From Straminergon stramineum (Eukaryota; Streptophyta; Bryopsida; Hypnales; Calliergonaceae): a DNA stretch of 64,000 nucleotides. Positions 54,246 through 64,000 of the stretch are shown here, piece after piece (within the stretch, counting starts at the first letter, position 1; each line of letters starts with the position of its first letter). Below the pieces are notes generated by a model, which was not told where the DNA came from, did no database searches, and worked only from the letters and a program-made list of their open reading frames with translations. The translations under genes and the position numbers were made by a program. Where the stretch lies: assembly GCA_963920665.1 (NCBI GenBank), contig OY987270.1:16704019-16768018 (forward strand), in the 5' to 3' direction.

Positions 54246-55730
54246 CTAATATGAATGTCGGAAGTGTTCATCCGACATAGGCCAATTGAATTGGCCAGTG
54301 AACCAATTGATGATGTGGGCCAAACCACCCCTACAACCATCACCTCTTTGACAAAGCCAGTCCAAGTATTGGTGAAACACAATTCCCAATTGGTGGTGGC
54401 TAAACATAGCCATTGCATTTGTTTCCTGTTGCAATCTGCTATAGTTCTCTGACATGCATTGTTTATTGATCCTTTGAGCTATTTTACCAATCGCATATTC
54501 CTCCAATGCACGTGATAAATGTGGAATAATTTCCACATTTGCATCTCTTCTATGCAAATATGCAATGCTTGGATCCACCCACCACCTCCTTGTTAAAGCT
54601 TTGTTCATTTCACTTGCAGATGTGAACCTATATAAGGATTTCATTGGTTCAGTACCTACAATAGTCATGCCCCAATCACAAATTCCAATGTAGACATGTG
54701 ATTCATCATCAGGAAAATGAAACATGATGTTGTGTGGAGAAATATCATTGTGTAGATGTCCAACCACATGTACCACATTCATGATATGCACCAATGCCCA
54801 AGCAAGCTCGGTGCACTTCTTCCGAAACCGAGCAAGATGAAAAGCTTTAGTCACATCTAACTCTATTGGTTTCGAATACTTTAACCAAACATATATGTTG
54901 TCTAGATAATCGTTATCTAGGTTCAACATTTGCCGAAGTGTTCCGCCATTCCACCAATACGAGTACCCTTCATTTATTCTTATATGAACTGCAACAAACC
55001 GTATAACTCCTAAATGTGGAATCCTCATTGCCCTTGATTCATTTTGATGTTCCAACTTTGCAAGCTGAGGCTGCGTACCATGGTGGTTGGATATCTTTGC
55101 TGCGAACTCCCAAGATGGAACTATTCCTAGACATCCTTCAATTCTCACCCTCCGAATCGTTGCATATCCTCCCCTCATGATTAAGCCATCTTGGAGAATC
55201 ACCTGTGCAATGTCCAGAAGCGCTATAAGATGACGTCTACCCATATCTAATTTAGCAAGACCCTCATCGCTAGTCCACCAACCCAATGACCCTCGTCTAT
55301 TACACCTCTTTGCATATGGGGCGCAACACCCAATAAACAATTGAGCTTTGAGAACGACTTGCTCAAAGGCTTCATCATTAGCACGGTGTTGTTTCCCATA
55401 TTTTTCGAGAACCACATCAACGTTCCACAATGCATCATGCACCTTGTTCTCCAAACATTTGTTGAACCCCTTCCTCTCTATCTCATGTTGCCATTGGGGA
55501 ACATTCAAGGCATCCAACATTCTCTGTGTCATGTCTGCCTTGAATTTTTGTGGACACTCCTCTCCATATCTTACATATTTTGTGTCAAGAGACATAGTGG
55601 TTTCCGATTCATAGAATTTTGCAATGCATTTGGTCAGGAATGCTTTGCATGCATTGGATGGAATTTCCTTAGCTACCACCTTTTCTTGTACCACTTGTTT
55701 TCCCTTTGCCGCCTTCTTCAATCTTAGCAT
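54246..55730 (-). CDS. Protein-kinase-like protein, intact, single exon
   Basis: A 494-residue frame without stops, ATG at 55730. The first 180 residues have no recognised domain (basic start, Cys-rich FIGCCAPYAKRC near 132-142). From about 185 a kinase fold is visible: a Gly-rich-loop-like GGYATIRRVRI (187-197); AAK with Lys212 as the ATP-anchoring Lys; Glu231 as candidate helix-C Glu; catalytic loop HNDISPHN (His327, Asp329, Asn334); DWG at 352-354 in place of DFG; and an activation-region Trp-rich RRWWVDPS. All core catalytic residues are present, so activity is plausible, but the target is unknown. No signal peptide or membrane segment. The intact frame amid broken genes suggests recent activity or selection. 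It lies 1.6 kb downstream of a co-directional pseudogene. Confidence 0.75.
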   Translation of the reverse strand: MLRLKKAAKGKQVVQEKVVAKEIPSNACKAFLTKCIAKFYESETTMSLDTKYVRYGEECPQKFKADMTQRMLDALNVPQWQHEIERKGFNKCLENKVHDALWNVDVVLEKYGKQHRANDEAFEQVVLKAQLFIGCCAPYAKRCNRRGSLGWWTSDEGLAKLDMGRRHLIALLDIAQVILQDGLIMRGGYATIRRVRIEGCLGIVPSWEFAAKISNHHGTQPQLAKLEHQNESRAMRIPHLGVIRFVAVHIRINEGYSYWWNGGTLRQMLNLDNDYLDNIYVWLKYSKPIELDVTKAFHLARFRKKCTELAWALVHIMNVVHVVGHLHNDISPHNIMFHFPDDESHVYIGICDWGMTIVGTEPMKSLYRFTSASEMNKALTRRWWVDPSIAYLHRRDANVEIIPHLSRALEEYAIGKIAQRINKQCMSENYSRLQQETNAMAMFSHHQLGIVFHQYLDWLCQRGDGCRGGLAHIINWFTGQFNWPMSDEHFRHSY

Positions 55731-55929
55731 TGTGATAAATTTTTAATACCAAAATTTTTTAATTAAAACTTAGAAATTCACTACAAAAATAGCAATAATG
55801 GAGCCCTCAAATAAGACTTCTGCCTTCCCAAGGAGAGGAGCCAATGGAGGATGAACCACCAAGCTCTCCACTCCACACTTGCAAAACACTAGGGGCAAGG
55901 CAAAAGTGATTGTAGACAGGTTGTCCACG

Positions 55930-56090
55930 TTCACCTCCTCGTGGTCGTCTAATCGTGCAGATGGCATTCTGTCTGCCTTGTCGCGGCCGTCCGATCGTGC
56001 GGACGGCATTCCAACCACCTCGACCCAACCGTCCAATCGTGCAGATGGTCATCCGACCGCCTCGAGCCGGCCGACCAATGAGGAGGACGA
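55930..56090 (+). repeat. CGTCCGATCGTGC tandem array between the two K genes
   Basis: About four units of 40 bp with the core CCGTCC(G/A)ATCGTGC(G/A)GA(C/T)GGCATTC. Related CGTCC/GGACG words recur to 56265 and at the left and right borders of locus K and in element S. The GC-rich island contrasts with AT-rich flanks. Confidence 0.6.
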
Positions 56091-56299
56091 TTGGCATCCG
56101 CGAGATCCAATGGCCGGCTTTGCGCGGACGCCGCTAGCTCATCCGATCGGACGGACGGCAGACTATTTGCAAAATCGGACGGTGTAGATGGCGTGGATGT
56201 GGTAGCCTATCCAGCGACAGCACATGAACAAAACGAGGTGGACGGAAGACCGTCCGCACGATCGGAGATTTTAATTTCTCTTGAACATCTCTAAGCCAA

Positions 56300-57309
56300 A
56301 CATAGGTATCATATTCAACATTTCAGTTCCAAATGAAAGTAAGAATCGAGGGAATCAACTATCATGGAAATGAAAAAAAATTATAGAGGGATAGCCGATT
56401 AGGTTTGCATATTGAAATACTCTCACCGTTGAGATTCTCGAGTTTACATAATTTTATCTTAAAATTATTAATGTTCTAGTTTCTATCTTGAATATACTCA
56501 ACTTATCAATTCTCTTATGAATAAAAACTAAACATCTTTTGGTGGAATTTTTCTTCCTATGCTCTCATGCTCTCATCTAAATTCTTCAACATACAAAATT
56601 ATAAAATCGTACTCACAAGTGGAAATATTTATTGTTTCAATAATTAGAAGCCAAAAATCTAGTCAAGCAAATTGTAAATAATTTGTTTAAGTCACCTTGA
56701 ATGCAAATATCTTACAATCTATGTGGGCTAAGTTTTTGAAATTGCTTCTACACATTCTTAAACTACTGTAGTACAAAATCGTACAATCCGACATGCCAAA
56801 AACATTGTTCCTACATTTTCTAGTTCTTTGTAATTGAAATGGCACTTCTAAATCACTAAATGGTCTTCGATGGAAAAAAGCCTTCGGACTTCTAGGGTTT
56901 ACAATTCAATTTATGATAGCAAATGGAACTAAAATGGTGGTCCTCCCTACTCTGCAAACCTCTATTGTATATTTGGGACATCCTTTGCATTTGCAATTCA
57001 CCTATTCACATTGAATGATTGGAATGAGAAAATTGTAGAAAGTGGTCCAATACATTTTCCATTTTCATAAATACCCATTAACCCATAGTCATGCATCAAT
57101 GGTATTAAATCCTACAAATTACATGACATAAATATTGCTTTATTAAAATATAAAAATACAATGTATTTCTATCAAAATCACAAAAAAGGTGATTACAACT
57201 TGTCAAGAGCATTGTACTATATTTGCCGCACTCTACTGTCTATGTACATTACAATGAGTGAACCATACAGTAAAACAAACATAAGATGACTAGAATACCA
57301 TACTTGTCT
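56300..57309. other. AT-rich interval between K genes
   Basis: No gene seen. It contains the 3' flank of the zinc-finger/GSY pseudogene. Confidence 0.4.
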
Positions 57310-58398
57310 TTACTCTGAATCTAAATCCAAATTGGAATCCTTGTTGTCATTTGGGCCTGAAGGACGTACCCCAATATATGGTCCACCCCCATAGTTGTAA
57401 CCATATCCACTTGACACACCTCCTTGTCCATATTCATTTCCAAAAGAAAGACCTCTAAAGGTTGGAGGAGGAATTGGAGCACTCTTCGAGGACCCTCTTT
57501 GACTTGATCCACCATAATAAGGGCCTCCTTGATGCCCATATGAACCATGTGTTGTTGATCTAGAGTAGTATTGAGAGCCTTCTTGGCTAGAACCACCATA
57601 GTGTGTCGTTCCATGGTTTCCTCCTATACTTTGAGAGCCAACTCGGGGGGCATTACCATAATGTGAATCACCTGTCCCATCTCATAATCCATGTGCATTA
57701 TAGTCACGGTAGTAGGACCCATCATGTTGCCGACCCCAGTCTTCCACACTTCGGCACATGGCCTCCTACATTTGTTGTTGGTACTCAATGTCTTCTCGAT
57801 CTTCTCGACGTTCGTGTCTCTCACCAAATGTCACGGGTGCTAGATCATCATCAAAATCATCTTCATCTGACCAATCATCTTCATCATCCCTCAAGACGAC
57901 CGAAGGAAGTCCTTCATAGCCTCGATTGGACCACTTCGGCATGCAATTGCTTGGCCCAACCCAGTTAGTAAGAATTATGGCTTCCTCACGAGTTAAATTC
58001 TTGACATTGCGCCCTACAACACTGCACCAATCTATTTCTTTATGGAGTACTATCTCCGCCCAAATCATAGCCATGTTCGAATAGTTCATGATGTTTGGTT
58101 TGGAGCTTAATAAACTTAATGCAGATGTTATCTCCTTGTATCGGCGAACAAAGTGGTCGCTCTTACATGTGGACATTTGTCCTTCCCAACGACGAACTTG
58201 CACCTCTGCGCGATCACGTGACCATAGTTTGGAGAGGTGCGTCATTTTTACGTACTTCTTGCATGTTGTGCAGTCCCATATTTTCTTGGGCTCCTTTTCC
58301 CATCCATGCTCCGCAACACAGGTTACGTCTCCCCAATCTCTCCAATTGATCTCTTGTGATTTCCCCTTCTTACTTCCTCCACCACTTCCGCGCGACAT
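57310..58398 (-). pseudogene. Zinc-finger-like protein with Gly/Ser/Tyr-rich tail, two in-frame stops
   Basis: One frame of 363 codons from ATG 58398 (MSRGSGGGSKKG; an earlier ATG at 58410 is possible) to TAA at 57310. It is interrupted by TAG at 57766-57768 and one TGA at about 57680. The N-terminal third has CVAEHGW...IWDCTTCKK and a later His and Cys, suggesting a metal-binding finger. A Trp-containing middle (MIWAEIVLHKEIDW) follows, then an acidic patch (DDEDDWSDEDDFDDDL). The last 120 residues are low-complexity Gly/Ser/Tyr (HYGGSSQEGSQYYSRS), a composition typical of condensate-forming tails. Family not recognised. It is upstream of, and co-directional with, the kinase-like gene. Confidence 0.55.
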
Positions 58399-58849
58399 GA
58401 TAACCTCCAAACCTCAATTAATAATGAACCAAAAGGATTACAAAGTTTCAATGCAATTTCCGCCCGCTTTGGCTAAATGTACCAAATGAAAAAAAAGAAT
58501 TTGGATTAAAACAAATTGCACCTACTGTTACTAACAACCAAATAAACCGTAAAATTGAACACCTCGAGTTTCTGACAACCCAATCAACTCGAACACGGTT
58601 CAAATAATTAAGAACACTCAAATGAAGTCCATAAAATTAAAGACTTATAAGTTGGAGCAGCCCCCTAATCACTCAAACTAATTTGATTACAAAAAATTCA
58701 TATGAATACAATCGTTCACGCACCAAGCTGGAAGGGGCACACAAATTCCTAAAGGCACTGGATCACCCACTTCGGAAGGGAAACGATTGTGAAGAAATGA
58801 GCTATTTGCGCCGCCATTTATGTGGTCAGCACTTTAGGGTATGCGGATG
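58399..58849. other. Upstream region of the zinc-finger/GSY pseudogene
   Basis: No frame supported. Any promoter of the minus-strand pair would lie here, but I see no clear TATA box. Confidence 0.35.
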
Positions 58850-59390
58850 GTGCCGTCCACATTGGACGGCACGAAGGCGGATGGAGAGGAGCGTGGGAGG
58901 GAGAGTGGGAGGAAGGTGTTTTTTAGTTTCCGAATTGGTCATTGGTCCATGGCGAACGGGCAAACGGGCGGATGGGCAAACGGAGAGGAGCATGGGAGGG
59001 AGAAGTGGGCGGGAGAGAGGGAGGGAGGGAGGGAGGCGTTTGGGAGTTGGTGTTTGGTTTACAATGGATGGGCGGTCGGGCGGATGGGCAAACAGAGAGA
59101 GGAATGTGGGCGGGTGGGTGGGAGGGAGATAGGCGTTTTTCAATTTCGGAGTTGGTGTTTGGTGGATGGGTGGACGGGCTGATAGAGAGGAGTTTGGAAG
59201 GGGAGAGGTGGGCGGGACTGCAAGAGGGAGGTGTTTTTCAATTTCTGAATTGGTGGTTGGGCAAACGGGTAGGAGAGGTGTTTTGAATTTTTTAGAGATG
59301 CGGTTTAGGGCGGACGGGCTGGAGAGGTGTTTTGAACTTTGTGGAGATGGATGGATGGACGGGGCGACAAGTAGAGCTTGCATTACATGG
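58850..59390 (+). repeat. GGGAGG/GGACGG tandem array at the right of locus K
   Basis: Four to five diverged units of about 100 bp, each with GATGGGCGGACGGGC-type, GAGAGGAG, GGGAGGGAGG and TTTTTCAATTTC(T/G)GA-TTGGT blocks. It contains a GGGAGG run at 59013-59035. It matches 34480-34830 in inverted orientation. The long frames here (up to 185 codons on the minus strand) only reflect the base pattern. Confidence 0.65.
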
Positions 59391-59399
59391 TGAACTAAG

Positions 59400-59740
59400 A
59401 AAAGTATAGAAATTATTTTTAATATGTTATGTCATGAGGTCTTAAATTGATACAACTATCAAAAGTGACATCCCAAAGTCTCTTGTTTGGAAAATCATTT
59501 GATTTGTAAATAAAGAATTCAAATTAGTGTGTAAAGAAATTTTAATTTACATTGGTGCTTTTGTACAAGTTTGTGATGTCAACAATACTTTTTGACTAAT
59601 AGCAAAAGAAATTCGATGTTAAGATTGTAACAAAAGCCTTCGGGGTTCAATTTATTATTTTTTTTCATGCCTTTCAAGGAAAATAATTAATCCATAAAGT
59701 CCCAAAGGCCCTACACTCTTATATGGGACTCTTATGACAT
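59400..59740 (-). repeat. AT-rich block shared with element S
   Basis: Inverted match of 34125-34440. Shared landmarks include AAATCATTTGATTTGTAAA, TTTTGACTAATAGCAAAAGA and AAGGCCCTACACTCTTAT. Together with the adjacent array it makes a 0.9 kb segment common to K and S. Confidence 0.65.
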
Positions 59741-59760
59741 TAGGAGAATATTGAGGCCAT

Positions 59761-60724
59761 TAAAAGGCCCCCAGTAATGATTGTTGCCCACTATACTCCC
59801 AGCATGCTGCTCGACAAAAGCATACGTACAAGGTAGCTGGATGATGATTGTCTAGAGATGAACGTTGAAGGAGGTCAGGCCAATGAGAGCATCTAGTCGT
59901 GCGTGGAGTGGCTTGAGTTTGTCGTTTGTGGGAGCACTTATTTGTTACACATGGCGTCTTCCCACGTTCATCTTCCCCCGCTCTTTAAAGAATGCACGCA
60001 TTTTGATCACAATTGGCATCCTCTTCGTTCTTAACAGTAATTTGATTAAGCTAGAATTGGCTTGAATTTTGGTTAGGGTTAGAGTTTTGGGTTGGTTTTT
60101 GTTTAATTTTCTTAGATGACGAAGAGGAGTTTCAAGTTTCTGATGCGAATGTTGGTGGATTTGTGAGGTGTGGAGATTCTATGATGGCCTAGGACTGAAC
60201 TCATGTATAAGCTAGTTGTTGCCATTCTTTTTCTTTTTCTTTTGTTTTGGAGTTTACAATTTGGTGGTGCAAATTTTGAATTATTGTTCAAGCAATTGAT
60301 TTAGTGCGCAAGCTTCACTATTGGGGAGTTTTGTTGTGTAGACAATCTTGCTTTCTTTTACAACAACTTGAATAATGTAGTTTGAGATGTAGATTTCTTA
60401 TCCAGATTTCTTTTTGCAGTGGCTTAAGCTACTTGAAGAGGGTCCATACAACAAAGAAACAACCATACGGCCTACCTTCATCATGTTCTTTTGCTACAAC
60501 TGCAGCTTGGATTAAAAATTGTCTTCTCCATTGTGTGATTGTGTGAATCAACTAAGGCTCAAGCCTCAAGGCTTCCACAAAATTGCCAATCTACCTTGCT
60601 TTACTACAGCCATTGAGGATTTTATATGCTTTCAAATTAACAATTGTGCTCTGTAGGTGTAGAGTTTTATCTGCCTTCATATTGTTTCTTATTGAGTGAG
60701 AATAATTGGGGGGCATAGGAGGCA
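59761..60724. other. Interval without recognisable gene
   Basis: Possible 5' region of the following decayed gene. The frame at 59865-60065 has no clear family features. Confidence 0.35.
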
Positions 60725-62335
60725 ATGAGACCTCGCTCTTCAATCGACGCTGTCACAATTTATACTAGTACAAATGCAAAAGGAAATTGGATACCACTCA
60801 AGATAGAAGTGAATAGTTGGGTGACCTTGACGCCAGGAGGCATTGGAGGGCATGCAAAGGATGCAAAGAAACATGGAGGCTCAAGGATGGATGGATCGTA
60901 TAAGGCCAAAGTATTGAAGTTTAAGGCTTTTGTACAAGGTTCAGTATCCATGGTAAAGGTGCAATATGCTTACATGTGGCATCAACTGGATTTGAATCCA
61001 GAAATGTCATACGAAATGAGTGCAACATGCAATTGTAAGTTTTCATGCCTTTCAAATTTATTTAAGTATTTCTTTACATTTTCTAATTCAACTCATTTTC
61101 TACTTTATCAACATTTAATTCAATGGAAATGTGGCCACAACGAGGCCTTTAAATTCTACCTTTTTGGCAATTATCTAGAAGTCGAATGAGTCGGCCCTTT
61201 AGCTTGCCTCAAACTATAGTACTTCAGTATTGTATACTGAATGATCATTCTTGAATGTATAACTACTTGTTGAAATGATAAATGTATAGCTTTCAATTTG
61301 GAGAATCTGAACCTGGCTCAACTTGGAGTCCCTCTGAACATGAAACCATAACTTGCAAATACATCACCTTGAGTGCTTAACTCTATAATATGTGGCAAGA
61401 TTTTCTCCTGAAATTTATATGCTTGCTTACTTGACATGCTGACTTGCACATGCAAACTTATATCCCTCAATTTATAAGGAGTGTCTGGATCCAAAATGCA
61501 TAGAAGGAGTCATTTATGTCATGCATGCTGAAGTGGGTGAACTCATGAGAGGAAGTCGACTACACAAGGAGCTTCTACATGACGGAATTTCTTTTATAAT
61601 GCTTCATATGCTACACAAACAGAAAGAACATAATTTGGAAGAGTAGAGCCAATCCCACTACCCAGCTTTGAGTCACCAGAGTGGCCCCTTCCAAACATGT
61701 CTACAATAGAAGGTTTCCGAGCAAGGCTTTGTTTCAACTTCCAGAATACCATGAAGCCTAATACGTGATTAAGCCAAACTCATTTGTCATGGTTTATGCC
61801 TATTTGTGTTTTCATTGATTTGTTTGCAGCAGCAAATACCATTGAAAGGACAACAACTATGTGGGTTTTTAAACAAGTAAGTGACACATTGTGCCAATCC
61901 CTTATGGATGATGGCTAGGATTCCAAAGTCACATTTGCAATAGATGCAATAAAGTGCACAGTTGCAAGGGCTTCGTTAATATTTCGATTCCACATTTCAA
62001 GGTCCACACTCTATTCTAGATTTGTGTATAATCGACAAAAAAGAGTATCACTTTTAGAGTGGGTGGACATAGACCAATATATGCCCACTGTCATAGTGAT
62101 AGTACATTGTCAGTTGGAGGAAAGAGAACACGATTTGGACATTGGTTTGACTTGGTCTCTAGTTGACATTTGGCAAGAAGTTGCAATACAATTGGGCATA
62201 GAAGCAATTGGAGTATACCAGATGTGGATTGCAGATGGAACAACTGCTATGAAGATTAATGCACGAAATGAAAAAAATCATACAACTGTAGATATCATGC
62301 CACCAAAGGTATTACACCTTCTCGAGAAGTTATGA
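60725..62335 (+). pseudogene. Decayed two-exon (or more) gene, unrecognised
   Basis: ATG at 60725 opens 103 codons (SSIDAVTIYTSTNAKGNW..., RMDGSYKAKVLKFKAFVQG) up to a GTAAGT donor at 61035. An acceptor TTTGTTTGCAG ends at 61829. Splicing there keeps the frame (one base carried over) and continues through ANTIERTTTMWVFKQ to KVLHLLEKL and TGA at 62335, with one in-frame TAG near 61917. Matched phase across the intron supports a former gene. A further piece (FKIYEQLCDTNAHMFEQEGFFYAYHQ) lies at 62515-62757. I do not recognise the family. Confidence 0.4.
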
Positions 62336-62940
62336 AGTTGCTATCTCATTTTCAATGATAGGAACCCATCGACTACCCTCCCTTGTACATTTTGACCTCC
62401 AAATCTCAGCATGTGCAGCTGAAGCTGATCTCAAACTAGCCTCACGTCTCTTAGCTATAGCATCTTCAATAGATGATGTATCAACTACTACTAAATTTGA
62501 AACAATTTCCTTATTTTAAAATCTATGAGCAATTATGCGATACCAATGCTCATATGTTTGAACAAGAGGGCTTTTTTTATGCTTACCACCAGAATGTTGT
62601 GTGTGGCGCTGATAAGCAGTCTTGGCTACATGGTGGGAGTTTTCCATTCCCTGGCAAGACCAAACTACCAAGGAATCGTATCACTCTACGAAATATGGGC
62701 CATGACGAACTACAACATGCTGCGAATTACGAGATTCAATCAGTACATAATAGTTGAAACTAACGTACAACTTAGTGCATGCATTCTAACTTGCAGTCGC
62801 CTCAAGTAGACATTTCATATTCTATCTTTTTTTATTCTTGAACTAGAACCAGTGACTTAGAGGTTCGATAGAAGGCAAGGAAATATTGAGGCTCACTGAA
62901 AGAATACAATTTAATTAGATCAAAGTCAATCAACTTTCAA
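62336..62940 (+). other. Interval with one protein-like fragment
   Basis: The plus frame 62473-62757 ends in a stop and may be the 3' exon of the preceding gene remnant. An overlapping frame at 62525-62809 is considered its shadow. Otherwise featureless. Confidence 0.3.
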
Positions 62941-62984
62941 TACACCAATACTGCAATCCAAACAACACTATTATGAATTGAACT

Positions 62985-63310
62985 TGAATTAAACGAAACT
63001 GAACTTAAAAGAGCTTAATTAAGTTAACCTAAACAAATTTAACTAAACTTAAATGAACTTATTCAATTGAACTTGAACAAACTAATCTTAAATGAACTTG
63101 AACAAACTAAACTTAAATGAACTTGAACAAACTAAACTTAAATGAACTTGAACAAACTAAACTTAAATGAACTTACTTAATTGAACTTGAACAAACTGAA
63201 TTTAACTGAACTGAACTTAATTGAACTTACTGAACTGAACTTAATTGAACTTACTGAACTGAACTTAAACAAATTTAACTTAAGGAATTTAACTTAAATG
63301 AAGTGAGCTT
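62985..63310 (+). repeat. Minisatellite TTAAATGAACTTGAACAAACT
   Basis: An array built of about 27 bp units (AACTAAACTTAAATGAACTTGAACAA type). Four nearly identical units lie at about 63050-63165, grading into shorter AACTGAACTTAATTGAACTT units to 63260 and decayed units on both sides. Plus-strand composition is strongly A, C, T with few G. Confidence 0.75.
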
Positions 63311-64000
63311 GCTCTAAAAAGAACCAGTACTATACTACTAGCTAGTTAACTAAATCCTTCTCCAGCAAACTAGTTAGCTAACAAAACTAAAATAAATAGA
63401 ATAAGCAAATATTGTTTGAATCCTACACAATCAACGACTGAATTCCAATTTACATGCAGTTATCCATGAATTCAAACAATGCCATTATGAAATGAAATTG
63501 AACTAAATTAGACTTAAACAAATTTAATGAAATCTCTCTGTTATTCAATCTATCACTACAACATGTACATTGATGCATCAAATTAATCAAATAAATTTTA
63601 ATACTGAGGACTCAGTTGCTACTACAGATTCTTCTTGTCGAGCAAGGCTTCCGAAGGTCGCCTCTTTGTTGATCGAACCATGGACACACTCACACACGCC
63701 TTATTTGATTTTCAATCAATTGTTTTGCTATAGAATTGGAATCGTTTATTGAATCTACAAATTCAACTACAAGACTATATTTTCTTTAGACCCTCAAGGC
63801 CTCAACAAGGCCTCAACAACAAGTTACATGTATATGAATAAGTTATACATTAACTATAAAGTATAAAGTTCCTAGATTGAGTTCCCAATACTCATGCAAT
63901 AAAATTATTATCAACGACGTACCATATAGTGTGTGACTTGGTGCTCCCCAAAACACTTGACATATAGCTTTCCCCAATAGTCTACCTTCAACTTGAAATC
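63311..64000. other. AT-rich end of window without recognisable gene
   Basis: No supported gene, RNA or repeat boundary. The frame at 63570-63752 has no family features. Confidence 0.4.

Larger units (their letters stand above)
52793..59760. mobile_element. Locus K: kinase-bearing unit bordered by CGTCC-type arrays
   Basis: The left edge at about 52793 (GGTTGACAAGG...GGACTTTGGACGTC..AAACT..CGGACGT) parallels the left edge of element S. The right side (58850-59740) is an inverted match of 34125-34830 in S. Between them are two minus-strand genes: a kinase-like frame (54246-55730) and a zinc-finger/Gly-Ser-Tyr-rich pseudogene (57310-58398). A CGTCCGA-type array at 55930-56090 lies between the genes. 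Terminal inverted repeats and target duplications could not be established, so calling K a single mobile element is an inference. Confidence 0.35.

Noticed and set aside
58826..59383. 185-codon Pro/Ser/Leu-rich minus frame and 149-codon plus frame in the K array
   Set aside because: Both are by-products of the GGGAGG/GGACGG tandem array; all frames are open for the same reason.
1..64000. CRISPR array or bacterial operon
   Set aside because: No regularly spaced identical repeats with unique spacers, no ribosome-binding sites or compact operons. The content is plant-type transposons.

Overview
This window looks like transposon-dense nuclear DNA from a land plant. I infer this from a plant-type PIF/Harbinger element with both of its genes, an LTR whose downstream primer-binding-like site resembles the initiator-Met type, GT-AG introns in decayed genes, and long AT-rich stretches without genes. 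The species cannot be named from the sequence. A seedless plant is a weak guess based on the odd gene families. I see no intact host housekeeping gene, rRNA, tRNA or CRISPR. The only long undisrupted reading frame is a 494-residue kinase-like protein at 54246-55730 (minus).

Layout. 1-12 kb: AT-rich repeats (families called J, L, M here), two inverted copies of a MITE flanked by TTAA (D1, D2), an hAT-type MITE (F1) and a relative with different ends (G). 12-24 kb: an LTR (A1) with a short internal remnant and another TTAA MITE (D4), then an 8.3 kb palindrome (arms 15592-17181 and 22132-23912). A second LTR copy (A2) sits in the palindrome centre and is itself split by a 3.5 kb element B1. 24-27.5 kb: a diverged relative (B3) with a TATA box and a long reading frame. 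28.5-32 kb: a decayed multi-exon gene with a zinc-finger-like motif. 32-35 kb: element S, built of hairpin units and CGTCC-rich arrays. 35-38 kb: TTAA MITE D3, a hairpin MITE, J, L and F repeats.

38.3-52.3 kb: one PIF/Harbinger element with matching ends and TAA target duplications. It carries a broken transposase (split by a TTA-flanked MITE) and a convergent broken Myb-like partner gene. Nested inside it are a MITE with a perfect 21 bp inverted repeat, a family of palindromic minisatellites, and B2. 52.8-59.8 kb: locus K, with the kinase-like gene and a zinc-finger/Gly-Ser-Tyr-rich pseudogene, bordered by CGTCC-type arrays related to those of S. 60-64 kb: a decayed two-exon gene and a TTAAATGAAC-type minisatellite.

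How it fits together. The window is a stratigraphy of insertions: B1 in A2 in a palindrome; a MITE in a Harbinger transposase; B2 in a repeat array within the same Harbinger element. The most unusual items are B (one unit with TG...CA ends and 5 bp target duplications, enclosing a whole gene and no internal long repeats), the kinase-bearing locus K, and the TTAA-flanked MITE family.
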